A stretch of 64,000 nucleotides of DNA from Pontibacillus sp. HMF3514 (GCF_009858175.1 NZ_CP047393.1:930001-994000), one strand, 5' to 3'; shown: positions 28,720 to 37,665, counted from the stretch's first letter. Made by a program: numbers and translations. Notes: generated by a model from the letters alone, not told the origin.

Positions 28720-29148
28720 ATGATGATTAAAAAGGGACTCTGGTTAGGAATAGCTACAGGTGTAATATTGGGGGCCGTATTGTGGCTTGTTGAAGCTGTA
28801 ACTGGCGAAGAAGTATATACGCTACTAATGAATATTGATTTTATACCTGTGTTAGGGGATATCGCATGGCCCGTTTGGATGGAATGGGTATTTCATCTTC
28901 TGCTTTCATGGGCTATTGCTATCGTATACCTTGCATGGATTGCGTTTCAAACAGAAGGCGAAACAAGTGCTCGTTGGGCAACGTCTCTTTTATTATCTGT
29001 TTTGGCCGCGCTTACCTATTTTCCGCTAACAGACTTAGCGATAAAGGAAACACCACCCCTTGATGATGTAACAGCTATTATTTATTGGTTTATCGCTCAC
29101 TTAATCTATGCGGTAGCTTTGGTGAAATTGGACGAATGGAGCGAGTAA
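28720..29148 (+). CDS. YagU-like small membrane protein
   Basis: This 142-aa protein has four predicted transmembrane segments and a DUF1440/YagU-like pattern (GLWLGIATGVILGAVLWLVE, then HLLLSWAIAIVYL). Two ATG codons occur in tandem at 28720 and 28723; I keep the first. It is 1 base from the next gene, so the two membrane proteins are probably coupled. The function is unknown. Confidence 0.7.
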   Translation: MMIKKGLWLGIATGVILGAVLWLVEAVTGEEVYTLLMNIDFIPVLGDIAWPVWMEWVFHLLLSWAIAIVYLAWIAFQTEGETSARWATSLLLSVLAALTYFPLTDLAIKETPPLDDVTAIIYWFIAHLIYAVALVKLDEWSE

Positions 29149-29149
29149 T

Positions 29150-29791
29150 GTGAAAGGGAATAGAATTGTCTTTTGGGATGTTATTTGTTATCTCGTATTT
29201 CCATTACTCGTATGGAATTTTATACGTGATGATATCGGGGATTACTATTCGATGTTACTATCCTCAGTACCAGGGATTATTTATACAGTAATACGATTCT
29301 ACTATATCCGAAGCCTGCAATTTTTCGGGATTTTTATGCTCGCTAACTTAGTGTTGAGTACAGTTGTTGATGTCTTGTCGGGATCAGCCATCAACCTGCT
29401 TTGGAATCGGGTTTATTTTGCGGTGGGGGTAGGACTATTCTTTTTAGGAAGTATGCTAGTGAAAAAACCTGTTGCTCTACTTTTTGCTCTCGATATTATG
29501 GAGATGCAGGGACAGTCTAGAAAACCTCTAAAACAAATCTTTTATCAAAAGAAGATCTTTCTTGTATTTCAGGCGATCACATTCGTTTTTGTGTTTCGTG
29601 AAGGATTTTTTGCAGCTTGGAAAGCATGGCTCATCAAAGAGTATGGAGTAGAAGCATTCGATCAGGCCTTAATCTTACGACAGGTATTAAGTTGGGTCCT
29701 GACTGGAGTGACGGTTCTTGGTTATCTGTATGTTGGCAAAGTCATGCATGATCAAAGCAAACGACCAGTGGATCCTCCAGCTTCGACATAA
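29150..29791 (+). CDS. VC0807-like membrane protein
   Basis: This 213-aa protein has about six transmembrane segments and begins MKGNRIVFWDVICYLVFPLLVWN. A polar loop DIMEMQGQSRKPLKQIF lies near residue 120. It resembles the VC0807 family of unknown function. The GTG start at 29150 follows the previous stop codon by 1 base and uses GCGAGTAATG-like context, so translational coupling is likely. Confidence 0.7.
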   Translation: MKGNRIVFWDVICYLVFPLLVWNFIRDDIGDYYSMLLSSVPGIIYTVIRFYYIRSLQFFGIFMLANLVLSTVVDVLSGSAINLLWNRVYFAVGVGLFFLGSMLVKKPVALLFALDIMEMQGQSRKPLKQIFYQKKIFLVFQAITFVFVFREGFFAAWKAWLIKEYGVEAFDQALILRQVLSWVLTGVTVLGYLYVGKVMHDQSKRPVDPPAST

Positions 29792-29810
29792 TAGAATAGG
29801 AAGTGAAAAC

Positions 29811-31064
29811 ATGCCCAACATCCAATCCATTCAAGAAAAAGATTATGATGAACTAGCAAGGATCGTAGGCAATGCATACCCTGCGTTTGAAATGCATAAA
29901 GACGAAACACGTCAGAAATTTATCGAAAAGGTAGACGATCGTCAAAAGAACTTCCCTGATGTAAATCATTTTGGATATTTTGATGAAGAGCAATTAAAAG
30001 GCACATTTAGGTTTCATGACTTTCAGATGAACCTGTATGGAGAAACGATTCCAGTTGGTGGGATTGGGTTAGTTGCTGTTGATTTACTACATAAAAAAGA
30101 AAGAATTGCTAAGCATATGCTGTTGGATTTCATAGATCGATGCCGTGAAAAAGGGTATGATCTAGCAGCTCTTTACCCATTCAGACCTGATTTTTATCAG
30201 AAAATGGGCTTTGGGTTTGGGTCTAAAAAGCATGAATATCGAATTGAATCAAAGCATTTGCCAAATGCAGGATCGAAACAATATATTGTAAATGTAACGA
30301 CTGAGGAGCAAGTCCAATTGGTCAAGGACTGTTATAACACTTATGTAAGCCAACAGCATGGTATGATGTATCGTGATCAAGAGGCTTTTAAAAATCTCAT
30401 TGAACAAAAAGAGACTCAAACCGTAGCGTTTCAACGAAATGGAAAAATTGAAGGATATGCTTCATTTTCTTTTCAAAAGAGTGAGGAAAACTTTCTCAAA
30501 AATCACATCATCATAAAAGAGCTTGTGTATTTGCATTCTGAAGCTTTAGGAGAACTGATGACGTTCTTCCACCTTCAACAGGATCAAATTGATCGGATCA
30601 TTTTCCATACTTCAGACGAAGATTTTCACTTCTTACCTCACGATGTTCGAAACGGAAGTGAGCACATCATACCTTCTGTTTATCATGAAGCTCATACTTC
30701 AGGGGTGGGATTAATGTATCGTGTCCTTGATGTGAAGCAGTTTTTATCCTCATTAACGAATCATACATTTAGTACCGAAGATGTTACGGTGAAGTTTAAA
30801 GTACAAGAAACCTTGATTAATGAATCAAATGTAGAAGTGGTAGTTCAATTTAAGGATAGACAGCTGCAATTAATTGAAGAAGATCGATATGACGTAGAAG
30901 TGGAAATGAATATTTCAGAGTTTTCTTCTCTAATGATGGGGGCAGTATCCTTTAATACTTTACACCGATATGGACTGATTAAGATATCCCATTCTACTTA
31001 TAACAAGGTGCTTAACCGATTGTTTTCCTGTCTAGAAAAGCCAGAATGTATGACTGCGTTTTAA
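29811..31064 (+). CDS. Eis-like GNAT acetyltransferase
   Basis: This 417-aa enzyme has an N-terminal GNAT domain (residues 1-160: GIGLVAVDLLHKKERIAKHML with the acetyl-CoA loop), a second GNAT-like domain and a C-terminal SCP2-like domain (about 300-417). This is the Eis architecture, known to acetylate amines such as aminoglycosides or proteins. The substrate here is unknown. ATG 29811 follows TAGGAAGTG; the frame upstream overlaps the previous gene and is not used. A strong terminator follows. Confidence 0.82.
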   Translation: MPNIQSIQEKDYDELARIVGNAYPAFEMHKDETRQKFIEKVDDRQKNFPDVNHFGYFDEEQLKGTFRFHDFQMNLYGETIPVGGIGLVAVDLLHKKERIAKHMLLDFIDRCREKGYDLAALYPFRPDFYQKMGFGFGSKKHEYRIESKHLPNAGSKQYIVNVTTEEQVQLVKDCYNTYVSQQHGMMYRDQEAFKNLIEQKETQTVAFQRNGKIEGYASFSFQKSEENFLKNHIIIKELVYLHSEALGELMTFFHLQQDQIDRIIFHTSDEDFHFLPHDVRNGSEHIIPSVYHEAHTSGVGLMYRVLDVKQFLSSLTNHTFSTEDVTVKFKVQETLINESNVEVVVQFKDRQLQLIEEDRYDVEVEMNISEFSSLMMGAVSFNTLHRYGLIKISHSTYNKVLNRLFSCLEKPECMTAF

Positions 31065-31066
31065 AA

Positions 31067-31103
31067 AAAGACCGACTTCCTCCCTGGAAGTCGGTCTTTT
31101 TTT
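31067..31103 (+). terminator. Terminator of the Eis-like gene
   Basis: AAGACCGACTTCC pairs with GGAAGTCGGTCTT, with a 5-base loop, followed by seven T residues. It can also end the convergent alkylsulfatase transcript, since the other strand has seven T residues too. Confidence 0.92.
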
Positions 31104-31136
31104 ATTCTCAACAGGATAATATTTATGGTAAGGGGG

Positions 31137-33077
31137 TTATTTATCTAAAGGTGTCATAATTGGGAAGTCAGTATCAATCTGGTCAAGAGCCCATAAGAAC
31201 TGATGCCATTTTTGGATGTCTCCAATTACTTTTATGGAAGAAGGACTCGGACGATTATTTGTAGTCGCTAATTCATACAAGGATGCTTGATCCATAATGA
31301 CTTTTACTTCGTCTTCCTTTAATTCATTGGATAAATACCTGAAAATACCTCTTTTCACCTCTGTTAATGCTTTTTCTTTTCGATCTGTAATAATAAAATT
31401 TAATTTAAAATCATATTCACCAGCAATTATTCCATTTAACCGGATACTTAGCATATTTAATACTTGCTCTAATGTCATGATATCTAGAACTTCGTTTGTT
31501 ATGGTAGACCGTTTAATCGGGATGATGCCATAACGTAATTCTTGAGCACCCATTAAATATTCATTTCTCCATGGGCCAGACTCTGCAATATAGGCTAGTT
31601 GTTCCAATGCATCTGCACAAAGGTATTTTGCTTTATAGTTGGAAGGGTTAGAGTAGATAAGATGTTTTGTCACTTCAGCCACCCATTGATAGTCACCTTC
31701 CTTAAAGGATCTCTTTGCTTTCTTCAGTAATTCATCCTCACCGCCCATGTATTCAACGTATTTTTTAGAAGATTCTTCAGGAATTAATTTATTTAAGTCC
31801 ACTGGATTCCCGTTATACCACCCCATATACTTTTGATAGACGGCTTTTGCATTATGATTTACGGTTCCATAAAAGGGACTGTTATACCATTCTTTTCTGA
31901 GACTTTCAGGAAATGTTACCATCCTTCCTACTTGATCAATTGTGTACCCTTGATTGATTAGTCTCAGCGTTTGATCATTGATATATTGATACATGTCTCG
32001 TTGCTTTTCCATGTAACTGATACAATAGTCTCTTCCATGTCTTGGCCAGGTGTGAACTTCAAACAACGATGTCATATGATCGCCAAATAAATCAATAGCT
32101 TGCTGGATATAGGTTGCCCACGCAACAGGATCACGTACCTCAGCTCCGCGGAGTGTATAAATATTATGAAGGGAAGCGGTACAGTTTTCTGCAATACATA
32201 AACTATGTTCCTCAGGTATATAAATATTCATTTCAGCTGGTGCCTCAGTGTCCGGGGTTAACTGAAACTGCATTCGAACACCATCTATGAATTTTTCCAC
32301 ATAGGATTCCTGATCTGATAAGGTGATTTCTTCAGCAGAATTCACTAAGGTTACAACACCTGTAGAAACGTACTTTCCAATTCCACAATCGACTTGCCCT
32401 TTTTCACCACGAGGTAATACTTCACCATACATGTAAAAACCTCGGCGAGACATAGCGACACCAGCAGTCACGTTTTCTTCCAGTGCAGCATTTAAAAATC
32501 CACTAGGTGCATAAATCTTAACATCATCGGTTGTTCCACTTTCGAGGACACCATCCACTCCACCATAGTGGTCCACATGTGAATGGGAGAATATAATTGC
32601 GCTAACAGGAGATTCTCCAAAATAACTGTTAATTAACTCAAAAGCAGCTTGAGCTGTCTCTCTAGAAGTTAAACAATCAATCACAATCCATCCACTTTTT
32701 CCGCGAATGATACTTAAATTAGCAAGATCGTATCCTCGTACTTGATAGATGTTTTCAGTTACTTGAAAAAGACCGGCATTCAAATTTAATTTACCTTGGT
32801 ACCATAACTTCGGATTTACGGTAGAGGGGATATCATCTTTTTGTAGAAATTCATATCGTTTTAAGTCCCATACAGGGAGGAGAGAGTTATTCGGTTTTAT
32901 GACAGGATAAGGTACACTTTTTAACACATTTCTCGTTGCCCATTCTTGCTCTAACTTTAGTCGTTTCCAATGGATATTCTTTTTAAATTCTGCGTTTATT
33001 TTCTTTGTTTCCTCAGTAGCATCTTTTCGAAAAGGGGTGAATTTCTCTTCAAGACAGTTTTCATCATAATTGTTCAT
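31137..33077 (-). CDS. Alkylsulfatase (SdsA1/BDS1 family, metallo-beta-lactamase fold)
   Basis: This zinc enzyme cleaves alkyl sulfate esters to alcohol and sulfate. The 646-aa protein has the metallo-beta-lactamase motif HSHVDH (His165, His167, Asp169, His170) in its N-terminal part, the alkylsulfatase dimerisation domain in the middle, and a SCP2-like C-terminal domain (about 510-646). There is no signal peptide. The ATG at 33077 follows GGAGGTGGG; the reading frame happens to stay open upstream through a repeat array to 33530, which I reject as coding. The substrate could be a detergent-like or natural alkyl sulfate. Confidence 0.88.
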   Translation of the reverse strand: MNNYDENCLEEKFTPFRKDATEETKKINAEFKKNIHWKRLKLEQEWATRNVLKSVPYPVIKPNNSLLPVWDLKRYEFLQKDDIPSTVNPKLWYQGKLNLNAGLFQVTENIYQVRGYDLANLSIIRGKSGWIVIDCLTSRETAQAAFELINSYFGESPVSAIIFSHSHVDHYGGVDGVLESGTTDDVKIYAPSGFLNAALEENVTAGVAMSRRGFYMYGEVLPRGEKGQVDCGIGKYVSTGVVTLVNSAEEITLSDQESYVEKFIDGVRMQFQLTPDTEAPAEMNIYIPEEHSLCIAENCTASLHNIYTLRGAEVRDPVAWATYIQQAIDLFGDHMTSLFEVHTWPRHGRDYCISYMEKQRDMYQYINDQTLRLINQGYTIDQVGRMVTFPESLRKEWYNSPFYGTVNHNAKAVYQKYMGWYNGNPVDLNKLIPEESSKKYVEYMGGEDELLKKAKRSFKEGDYQWVAEVTKHLIYSNPSNYKAKYLCADALEQLAYIAESGPWRNEYLMGAQELRYGIIPIKRSTITNEVLDIMTLEQVLNMLSIRLNGIIAGEYDFKLNFIITDRKEKALTEVKRGIFRYLSNELKEDEVKVIMDQASLYELATTNNRPSPSSIKVIGDIQKWHQFLWALDQIDTDFPIMTPLDK

Positions 33078-33225
33078 CAGATCCCACCTCCATAAAACAT
33101 AGTATTCAGGTAGATATCTGTTCATACATGGAAAAGAGCATTGATTTGCAGGGGGAATCAATGTTCTAGTGTATATCTCTAAACCAATTTTCTTCTTATT
33201 AAAGCAGAGAATAGTAAGTGAGTTT

Positions 33226-33568
33226 GGATAGAATGTTTCTAATTCTGTATAGGAAGTGAATGATTTTGGATAGAGGGTTTCTAATTCTGTATAGGAAGTG
33301 AATGATTTTGGATAGAGGGTTTCTAATTCTGTATAGGAAGTGAATGATTTTGGATAGAGGGTTTCTAATTCTGTATAGGAAGTGAATGATTTTGGATAGA
33401 GCGTTTCTAGTTCTGTATAGGAAGTGAATGATTTTGGATAGAGCGTTTCTAATTCTGGATAGGAAGAGAATACTTTTGGATAGAGCGTTTCTAATTCTGG
33501 ATAGGAAGAGAATACTTTTGGATAGAGCATTTCTAATTCTGGATATGAGCTGTCCTAATTCAGGATAG
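33226..33568. repeat. 21-base tandem array D, core GGATAG/GTATAG (16-17 units)
   Basis: The hexamer G(G/T)ATAG begins at 33226 and recurs every 21 bases through 33541, 16 units without a gap; a 17th at 33563 is shifted by 1 base. Two types alternate: GGATAGAGNGTTTCTA and G(T/G)ATAGGAAGNGAAT, giving a 42-base super-period. It lies upstream of the alkylsulfatase gene. Because 21 is divisible by 3, the leftward frame stays open and runs into the alkylsulfatase frame. Confidence 0.92.
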
Positions 33569-33585
33569 AGCAGCATTATAAAACA

Positions 33586-33620
33586 AAAAAGCAGCCGCCC
33601 CAAAAGGCGAGCTGCTTTTT
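33586..33620. terminator. Bidirectional terminator between repeat array D and hairpin element
   Basis: AAAAAGCAGC pairs with GCTGCTTTTT, with an inner GCC/GGC. T residues flank both ends. It probably ends the leftward DUF3813 transcript. Confidence 0.8.
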
Positions 33621-33657
33621 GTGTGAAAGAGTGTCGACTCCTAAATTGTGAGCCTTT

Positions 33658-33772
33658 GTCCAACTCCGGCTTCCAGCGGCTATCGTATAGGCAATATCTC
33701 CTTCAGTGGTTACTCCACTTACGGATATCTTGCCTATTCGTACGCCACTAAACGGTCGCCTTCGCTTTTCTT
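33658..33772. repeat. Intergenic hairpin element, copy 2 (divergent, shorter)
   Basis: The left end CCAACTCCGGCTTCCAGCGG and the right end ACTAAACGGTCGCCTTCGCT resemble the ends of the copies at 14352 and 39009. The inner GTATAGGCAATATC pairs with GATATCTTGCCTATTC. It ends 2 bases before the stop codon of the DUF3813 gene, like copy 1, which also sits tight against a 3' gene end. Confidence 0.68.
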
Positions 33773-33774
33773 AA

Positions 33775-33975
33775 CTACTTCAACCCTTCGTGGCGTTCGA
33801 TTTGCTGTTGCAGTTGTTGTAATTGCTGTTGCTCCTCTTGGGAAGCATTAGCGCGTGCAGAGTTGATCGCGTTACGTGCTTGACGGACCTCTTCTTCACG
33901 TGCTTGACCATTGCGGTTGGTGATATTGCTGACAGCTTGTTTCGCTTGTTGGAATAAGTTATTGTTGTTTTGCAA
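33775..33975 (-). CDS. DUF3813-like small protein
   Basis: This 66-aa soluble protein is Gln/Asn-rich, with a helical C-terminal half (QEEQQQLQQLQQQIERHEG) and an N-terminus MQNNNNLFQQAKQAVSNI that fits DUF3813 proteins of Bacilli. The start is TTG at 33975, 7 bases after GGGAGGG; no ATG is available. It follows the 33977 gene by 1 base, and the ribosome binding site overlaps that gene's end, so the two are coupled. Confidence 0.72.
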   Translation of the reverse strand: MQNNNNLFQQAKQAVSNITNRNGQAREEEVRQARNAINSARANASQEEQQQLQQLQQQIERHEGLK

Positions 33976-33976
33976 C

Positions 33977-34126
33977 TTAAAACCCTCCCAAAGTATGATT
34001 GTCGACTTCTTCATTTTTGCGCTCTACATCAGAGTAGCGCTCACGATACGGAAATCGTTCCGCATGTTTTTGAACGGCATCTTTTCCTTGCTGAACAAAA
34101 CGCTTGGATTTACTTTTTTTGCTCAA
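33977..34126 (-). CDS. Small basic protein, unknown, coupled to the DUF3813 gene
   Basis: I do not recognise this gene. It encodes a 49-aa highly charged protein (SKKSKSKRFVQQGKDAVQKH..., ending HTLGGF). The TTG at 34126 follows GGGGGGAATCAGG; an ATG at 34141 lies within that ribosome binding site and would give 54 aa. Its stop codon overlaps the region of the next gene's start. It lies between the yitU terminator and DUF3813. Confidence 0.6.
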   Translation of the reverse strand: MSKKSKSKRFVQQGKDAVQKHAERFPYRERYSDVERKNEEVDNHTLGGF

Positions 34127-34146
34127 CCTGATTCCCCCCATGGAAT

Positions 34147-34182
34147 AAAAAAGCCTGAACGCAATGTATTACGTTCAAGCTT
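34147..34182 (-). terminator. Terminator of yitU
   Basis: Read leftward, AAGCTTGAACG / CGTTCAGGCTT forms a stem followed by six T residues, about 55 bases after the yitU stop codon. Confidence 0.82.
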
Positions 34183-34236
34183 AGTATAGGCTGATATCAA
34201 ACTTTCATAAGTCGCAAATACTGGGATAGGTCTAAG

Positions 34237-35058
34237 TTAGATGGCTTTTGAGGATAATTTTAGATAATTCTCTAAAAAGACAGCGATTCCGTCACCCTCA
34301 TTTGATTCTGTTGTATAATCTGAAACGTCTTTTAACTCTGAAATCGCATTATCCATTGCAACACCAACACCAGCATATTTAAGCATTTCTAAATCGTTAT
34401 CTTCATCACCAAAAGCGATAATGCGCTCTTGCGGAATGTGGTAATAGTGAGCAATTTTATGAAGACCAACCGCTTTATTTAAGCCAGTTCGAACAACTTC
34501 AATAACGTGCCAAGGTGCGCCCCATTTGCGATGATCAATCAGTTCTGCATGTTGATCATCCAAATGCTTTCGTAGATCAGGCACTTGTTCGGGATGTGGA
34601 TGAATCAAAATGGAAGTTGGGTCCTCGTTTAGATGGTGCTGTATATCACCGATCGTAATAGGTGTACCAGACGTATGGAAAATTTCTAATAACTCTTCAT
34701 CATAACGGTCTAAAAATACATCATCACGTACTTCAGCGAGTACATTTTTCACGCCTAATTCTTTACATGTATGTACAATTTTACGTGCTGTACGAATGGA
34801 CATCGGGGAGTGAATGGAGTCCCACATGCTGTTATTCGGATGGTGAATGAGGGCTCCGTTAAAATTCACCATCGGCGTATCGAGGTCCATCTCATTATAG
34901 TAATCAATACTTGCACGATGAGGTCGCCCAGTTGCAATGGCTACAATATGACCTTCTTGTCTAGCTTTTTGAATAGCTTGTTTATTTCGTTCGCTAATCT
35001 TCTTATCATCCGTTAACAAAGTTCCGTCTAAATCTAATGCAATTAAATGCTTTTCCAT
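34237..35058 (-). CDS. yitU: Cof-type HAD-IIB family phosphatase (YitU)
   Basis: This 273-aa sugar-phosphate-type phosphatase has the HAD nucleophile motif LDLDGTL (Asp9, Asp11), motif II in AIATGRPH, and the late GDEDNDLEM motif (motif IV). A C2 cap lies between. Members dephosphorylate sugar phosphates, FMN or pyridoxal phosphate; the substrate is unknown. ATG 35058 follows CGAGGTGATG-like sequence. In B. subtilis yitU-yitV-yitW are neighbours; here yitU diverges from yitV. Confidence 0.87.
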   Translation of the reverse strand: MEKHLIALDLDGTLLTDDKKISERNKQAIQKARQEGHIVAIATGRPHRASIDYYNEMDLDTPMVNFNGALIHHPNNSMWDSIHSPMSIRTARKIVHTCKELGVKNVLAEVRDDVFLDRYDEELLEIFHTSGTPITIGDIQHHLNEDPTSILIHPHPEQVPDLRKHLDDQHAELIDHRKWGAPWHVIEVVRTGLNKAVGLHKIAHYYHIPQERIIAFGDEDNDLEMLKYAGVGVAMDNAISELKDVSDYTTESNEGDGIAVFLENYLKLSSKAI

Positions 35059-35201
35059 TAATTCATCACCTCGTATGACCTTAAGTTTATAACTTGTTTC
35101 ATATCTATGTAAAGGATCATTATTCTTTCTTTTCCCAATTTGGAGTGTTAGCATATGGATATCAATATGCAATTTTGTGAAAAAGGAAGGGACCAGAAAG
35201 C

Positions 35202-35966
35202 ATGATTGGAATAAAACGTGAAACAATAGCACACATACCTGCCCTTATTATTGAAGATTCAAAAAAAGAGGGACAGCCACTTCCGGTTATAACGTACATA
35301 CATGGGATAACAAGTGCTAAGGAACAAAATTTACCACTAGCTTATTTATTAGCAGAAAAAGGGTATCGCGTCATTTTGCCCGATTGTTACTTACATGGAG
35401 AGCGAGCAGAGGGGCTTTCTAATCAAGAAGTTTCCTATAAGTTATGGGAAGTTGTTTTACAGAATCTAAAAGAACTTCCAATGCTCTATCAAGAACTTCA
35501 GGCACAAAATCTTATCTTAGAGGATAAGTTCGGATTGGCCGGTACAAGTATGGGTGGTATTACAACAAGCGCTGCCTTAACTCAGTTTGATTGGATTAAA
35601 GTCGCGGCAGTTCTAATGGGATCGCCTCAACCTGTGCGTTTTGCAGAAGAACAAGTAGCTATGCTAAAACAAATGGAAGTAGAAGTGCCATTATCGGAAG
35701 AAGAACAGCAACAACTTATTCGCTCGTTGGAAAAAATCGATCTCTCGAAACAAGTTGATAAGTTAGTAGGTCGTCCAATCTTTTTCTGGCACGGTGAAGA
35801 AGATCAAGTTGTGCCATTTGATCATTCATATAGTTTTTACAATGATGCGATTTCCCATTACAAAAACCCTGAAAATATTCGTTTTTTACGTGAAGTGGGA
35901 CGAGATCATAAAGTTTCGCTATATGCGATTCATGAAACTGTGAATTGGTTTGATCTACATATGTAG
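35202..35966 (+). CDS. yitV: Alpha/beta hydrolase, prolyl-oligopeptidase-like esterase (YitV)
   Basis: This 254-aa serine hydrolase has the nucleophile elbow GTSMGG (Ser about residue 116) and a late catalytic His in GRDHKVS. The opening HGITSAKEQNLPLAYLLA forms the oxyanion region. There is no signal peptide. It is followed by yitW after about 100 bases, as in B. subtilis. The substrate is unknown. Confidence 0.85.
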   Translation: MIGIKRETIAHIPALIIEDSKKEGQPLPVITYIHGITSAKEQNLPLAYLLAEKGYRVILPDCYLHGERAEGLSNQEVSYKLWEVVLQNLKELPMLYQELQAQNLILEDKFGLAGTSMGGITTSAALTQFDWIKVAAVLMGSPQPVRFAEEQVAMLKQMEVEVPLSEEEQQQLIRSLEKIDLSKQVDKLVGRPIFFWHGEEDQVVPFDHSYSFYNDAISHYKNPENIRFLREVGRDHKVSLYAIHETVNWFDLHM

Positions 35967-36069
35967 GGTTTGGTGGCTATACACGTCACTACCCGGAGGC
36001 TTGCGCATTTGAGAGATTTTTCGTTATAATGGTGGTTAAGAATGTAACGAAGGGGGATAAACCAAAATT

Positions 36070-36384
36070 ATGACTACTGAAGCAATGAAAGAAAATATGT
36101 TTGGTGCACTTGAGAATGTAATCGACCCCGAGCTTGGAATCGACATCGTCAATCTCGGTTTAGTATATGATGTAGAGCTAGACAATGAAGGACTAGCAAA
36201 CGTAACGATGACACTTACAGCTATGGGGTGCCCGCTAGCTGCTACAATTGAACAAGATGTGAAACGTTGCTTAACAGATCTTCCAGAAGTCAGAGATGTA
36301 GACGTAAACATTGTATGGAATCCACCTTGGACGAAAGACAAAATGTCACGCTATGCGAAAATCGCTCTAGGTATTCCGGATTGA
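36070..36384 (+). CDS. yitW: MIP18/PaaD-like metal-sulfur cluster protein (YitW/SufT-like)
   Basis: This 104-aa DUF59 protein (NVIDPELGIDIVNLGLVYDVEL; cysteine in TAMGCPLA) belongs to the family that helps assemble or insert iron-sulfur clusters (SufT). The ATG at 36070 follows GAAGGGGGA. It ends 65 bases before the molybdopterin cluster. Placement after yitV matches B. subtilis. Confidence 0.88.
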   Translation: MTTEAMKENMFGALENVIDPELGIDIVNLGLVYDVELDNEGLANVTMTLTAMGCPLAATIEQDVKRCLTDLPEVRDVDVNIVWNPPWTKDKMSRYAKIALGIPD

Positions 36385-36449
36385 TCTTTTCAACCATTCC
36401 CTTGTTGGCACGTCCAGCAAGGGAATTTTTATTATAAGGGGAGATAGAA

Positions 36450-36974
36450 ATGAGGGAATACCCTTTTGTGATTCTGCAGGTTGTTGGATACAAAAATAGT
36501 GGCAAAACCTCTGTTATCACATCATTAATTAAAGCATTGCAAAAAGAGGGATTAAAAGTTGGTACCCTAAAGCATCATGGTCATGGTGGAGAACCTGACA
36601 AGCTTGATCATGGTACAGATAGTTCACGACATTTTGATGCAGGGGCAGTAGTGAGTGGTGTAGAAGGGGAAGGAGTCTTTCAGTGGAATGTTCGGGAAAA
36701 GAGCTGGAGTTTGGATGAACTACTTAACCTTTATCAACCTCTAGGATTGGATGTTGTGCTAGTGGAAGGGTATAAATCTGAACCATATCCCAAGTGGGTG
36801 CTGTTGCGTGATGATCGTGATGTGAAATTGTTAAAAGAAGTAAAGAACATTTATGGCATTGTGACTAGTGGAACCATTTCACATGATTCTGTCCCTTGTG
36901 TACCAAGGGAAGAAGAAGAAACATACATAAGGATAATCAAAAATCAGATCAAGGGGGAGTTGGATGGAAAATAA
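36450..36974 (+). CDS. mobB: Molybdopterin-guanine dinucleotide biosynthesis protein B
   Basis: This 174-aa P-loop GTPase (Walker A GYKNSGKTS, residues 13-21) assists the guanylylation of molybdopterin. The motif LVEGYKSEPYPK is typical of MobB. ATG 36450 follows AGGGGAGA. It overlaps moaE by 11 bases, so the cluster is coupled. The rest of the cofactor pathway (moaA, moaC, moeA, mobA) is not in the window. Confidence 0.9.
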   Translation: MREYPFVILQVVGYKNSGKTSVITSLIKALQKEGLKVGTLKHHGHGGEPDKLDHGTDSSRHFDAGAVVSGVEGEGVFQWNVREKSWSLDELLNLYQPLGLDVVLVEGYKSEPYPKWVLLRDDRDVKLLKEVKNIYGIVTSGTISHDSVPCVPREEEETYIRIIKNQIKGELDGK

Positions 36975-37431
36975 ACGATTTTGGATTACCGATAAGTTTA
37001 TCTCTATTGATGATGTGGTAAAAAACATTGTAAGGCCAGAGGCTGGCGCAATTAATACATTTATCGGCACGGTACGCGAATTCACGAAAGGGAAACGCAC
37101 CCTATATTTAAAGTATGATGCGTACGTGCCAATGGCTGAAAAGAAATTAGCACAGATCGGAGATGAGATTCAGGAAAGGTGGCCGGAAGCTAGATGTTCG
37201 ATTGCCCATCGAATTGGCGAGCTTTCTATATCGGACATAGCTGTAGTCATTGCCGTATCTACACCCCACAGAGCGGATTCTTATGACGCTAGCCGATATG
37301 CCATTGAACGAATCAAAGAAATTGTACCGATCTGGAAAAAAGAGCATTGGGAAGATGGAGAACAATGGATCGGGGATCAACTCGAGACCATAGCTTACCC
37401 ATCCGGACATCCAGAACAGGAGGATCTATAA
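36964..37431 (+). CDS. moaE: Molybdopterin synthase catalytic subunit MoaE
   Basis: This 155-aa subunit transfers sulfur from MoaD to precursor Z to make molybdopterin. Family motifs seen are GAINTFIGTVREFTKG, IAHRIGELSISDIAV and FWK-like VPIWKKEHWEDGEQWI. The ATG at 36964 lies inside the mobB end, behind AAGGGGGAG. It is directly followed by moaD. Confidence 0.92.
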   Translation: MENKRFWITDKFISIDDVVKNIVRPEAGAINTFIGTVREFTKGKRTLYLKYDAYVPMAEKKLAQIGDEIQERWPEARCSIAHRIGELSISDIAVVIAVSTPHRADSYDASRYAIERIKEIVPIWKKEHWEDGEQWIGDQLETIAYPSGHPEQEDL

Positions 37432-37665
37432 ATGGTTAAAGTATTATTATTTGCACAATTCCAAGAAGCAGCAGGACGTGAATCAGTAGATGTAGACGCA
37501 GCGGGACAACCTGTTGGTCACGTAAAATCGATTTTAAAAGAAAACTACGGCTTACTTGATTTAGACAACGCAACAGTAGCTGTAAACCAAGAATACACAG
37601 ATATGGATACGGAACTGAAAGAAGGAGACACCGTAGCCTTTATTCCACCCGTATCTGGAGGCTGA
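37432..37665 (+). CDS. moaD: Molybdopterin synthase sulfur carrier subunit MoaD
   Basis: This 77-aa ubiquitin-like protein ends in PPVSGG; the C-terminal Gly-Gly becomes thiocarboxylated and enters the MoaE active site. The ATG follows the moaE stop codon directly (AGGAGGATCTATAA precedes). A terminator follows 10 bases later. Confidence 0.93.
   Translation: MVKVLLFAQFQEAAGRESVDVDAAGQPVGHVKSILKENYGLLDLDNATVAVNQEYTDMDTELKEGDTVAFIPPVSGG

Noticed and set aside
33199-33663. Repeat proteins on the leftward strand through array D (LYRIRNPLSKIIHF type) and the long N-terminal extension of the alkylsulfatase
   Set aside because: Both are consequences of the 21-base period. The alkylsulfatase has a strong ribosome binding site at its own ATG (33077).
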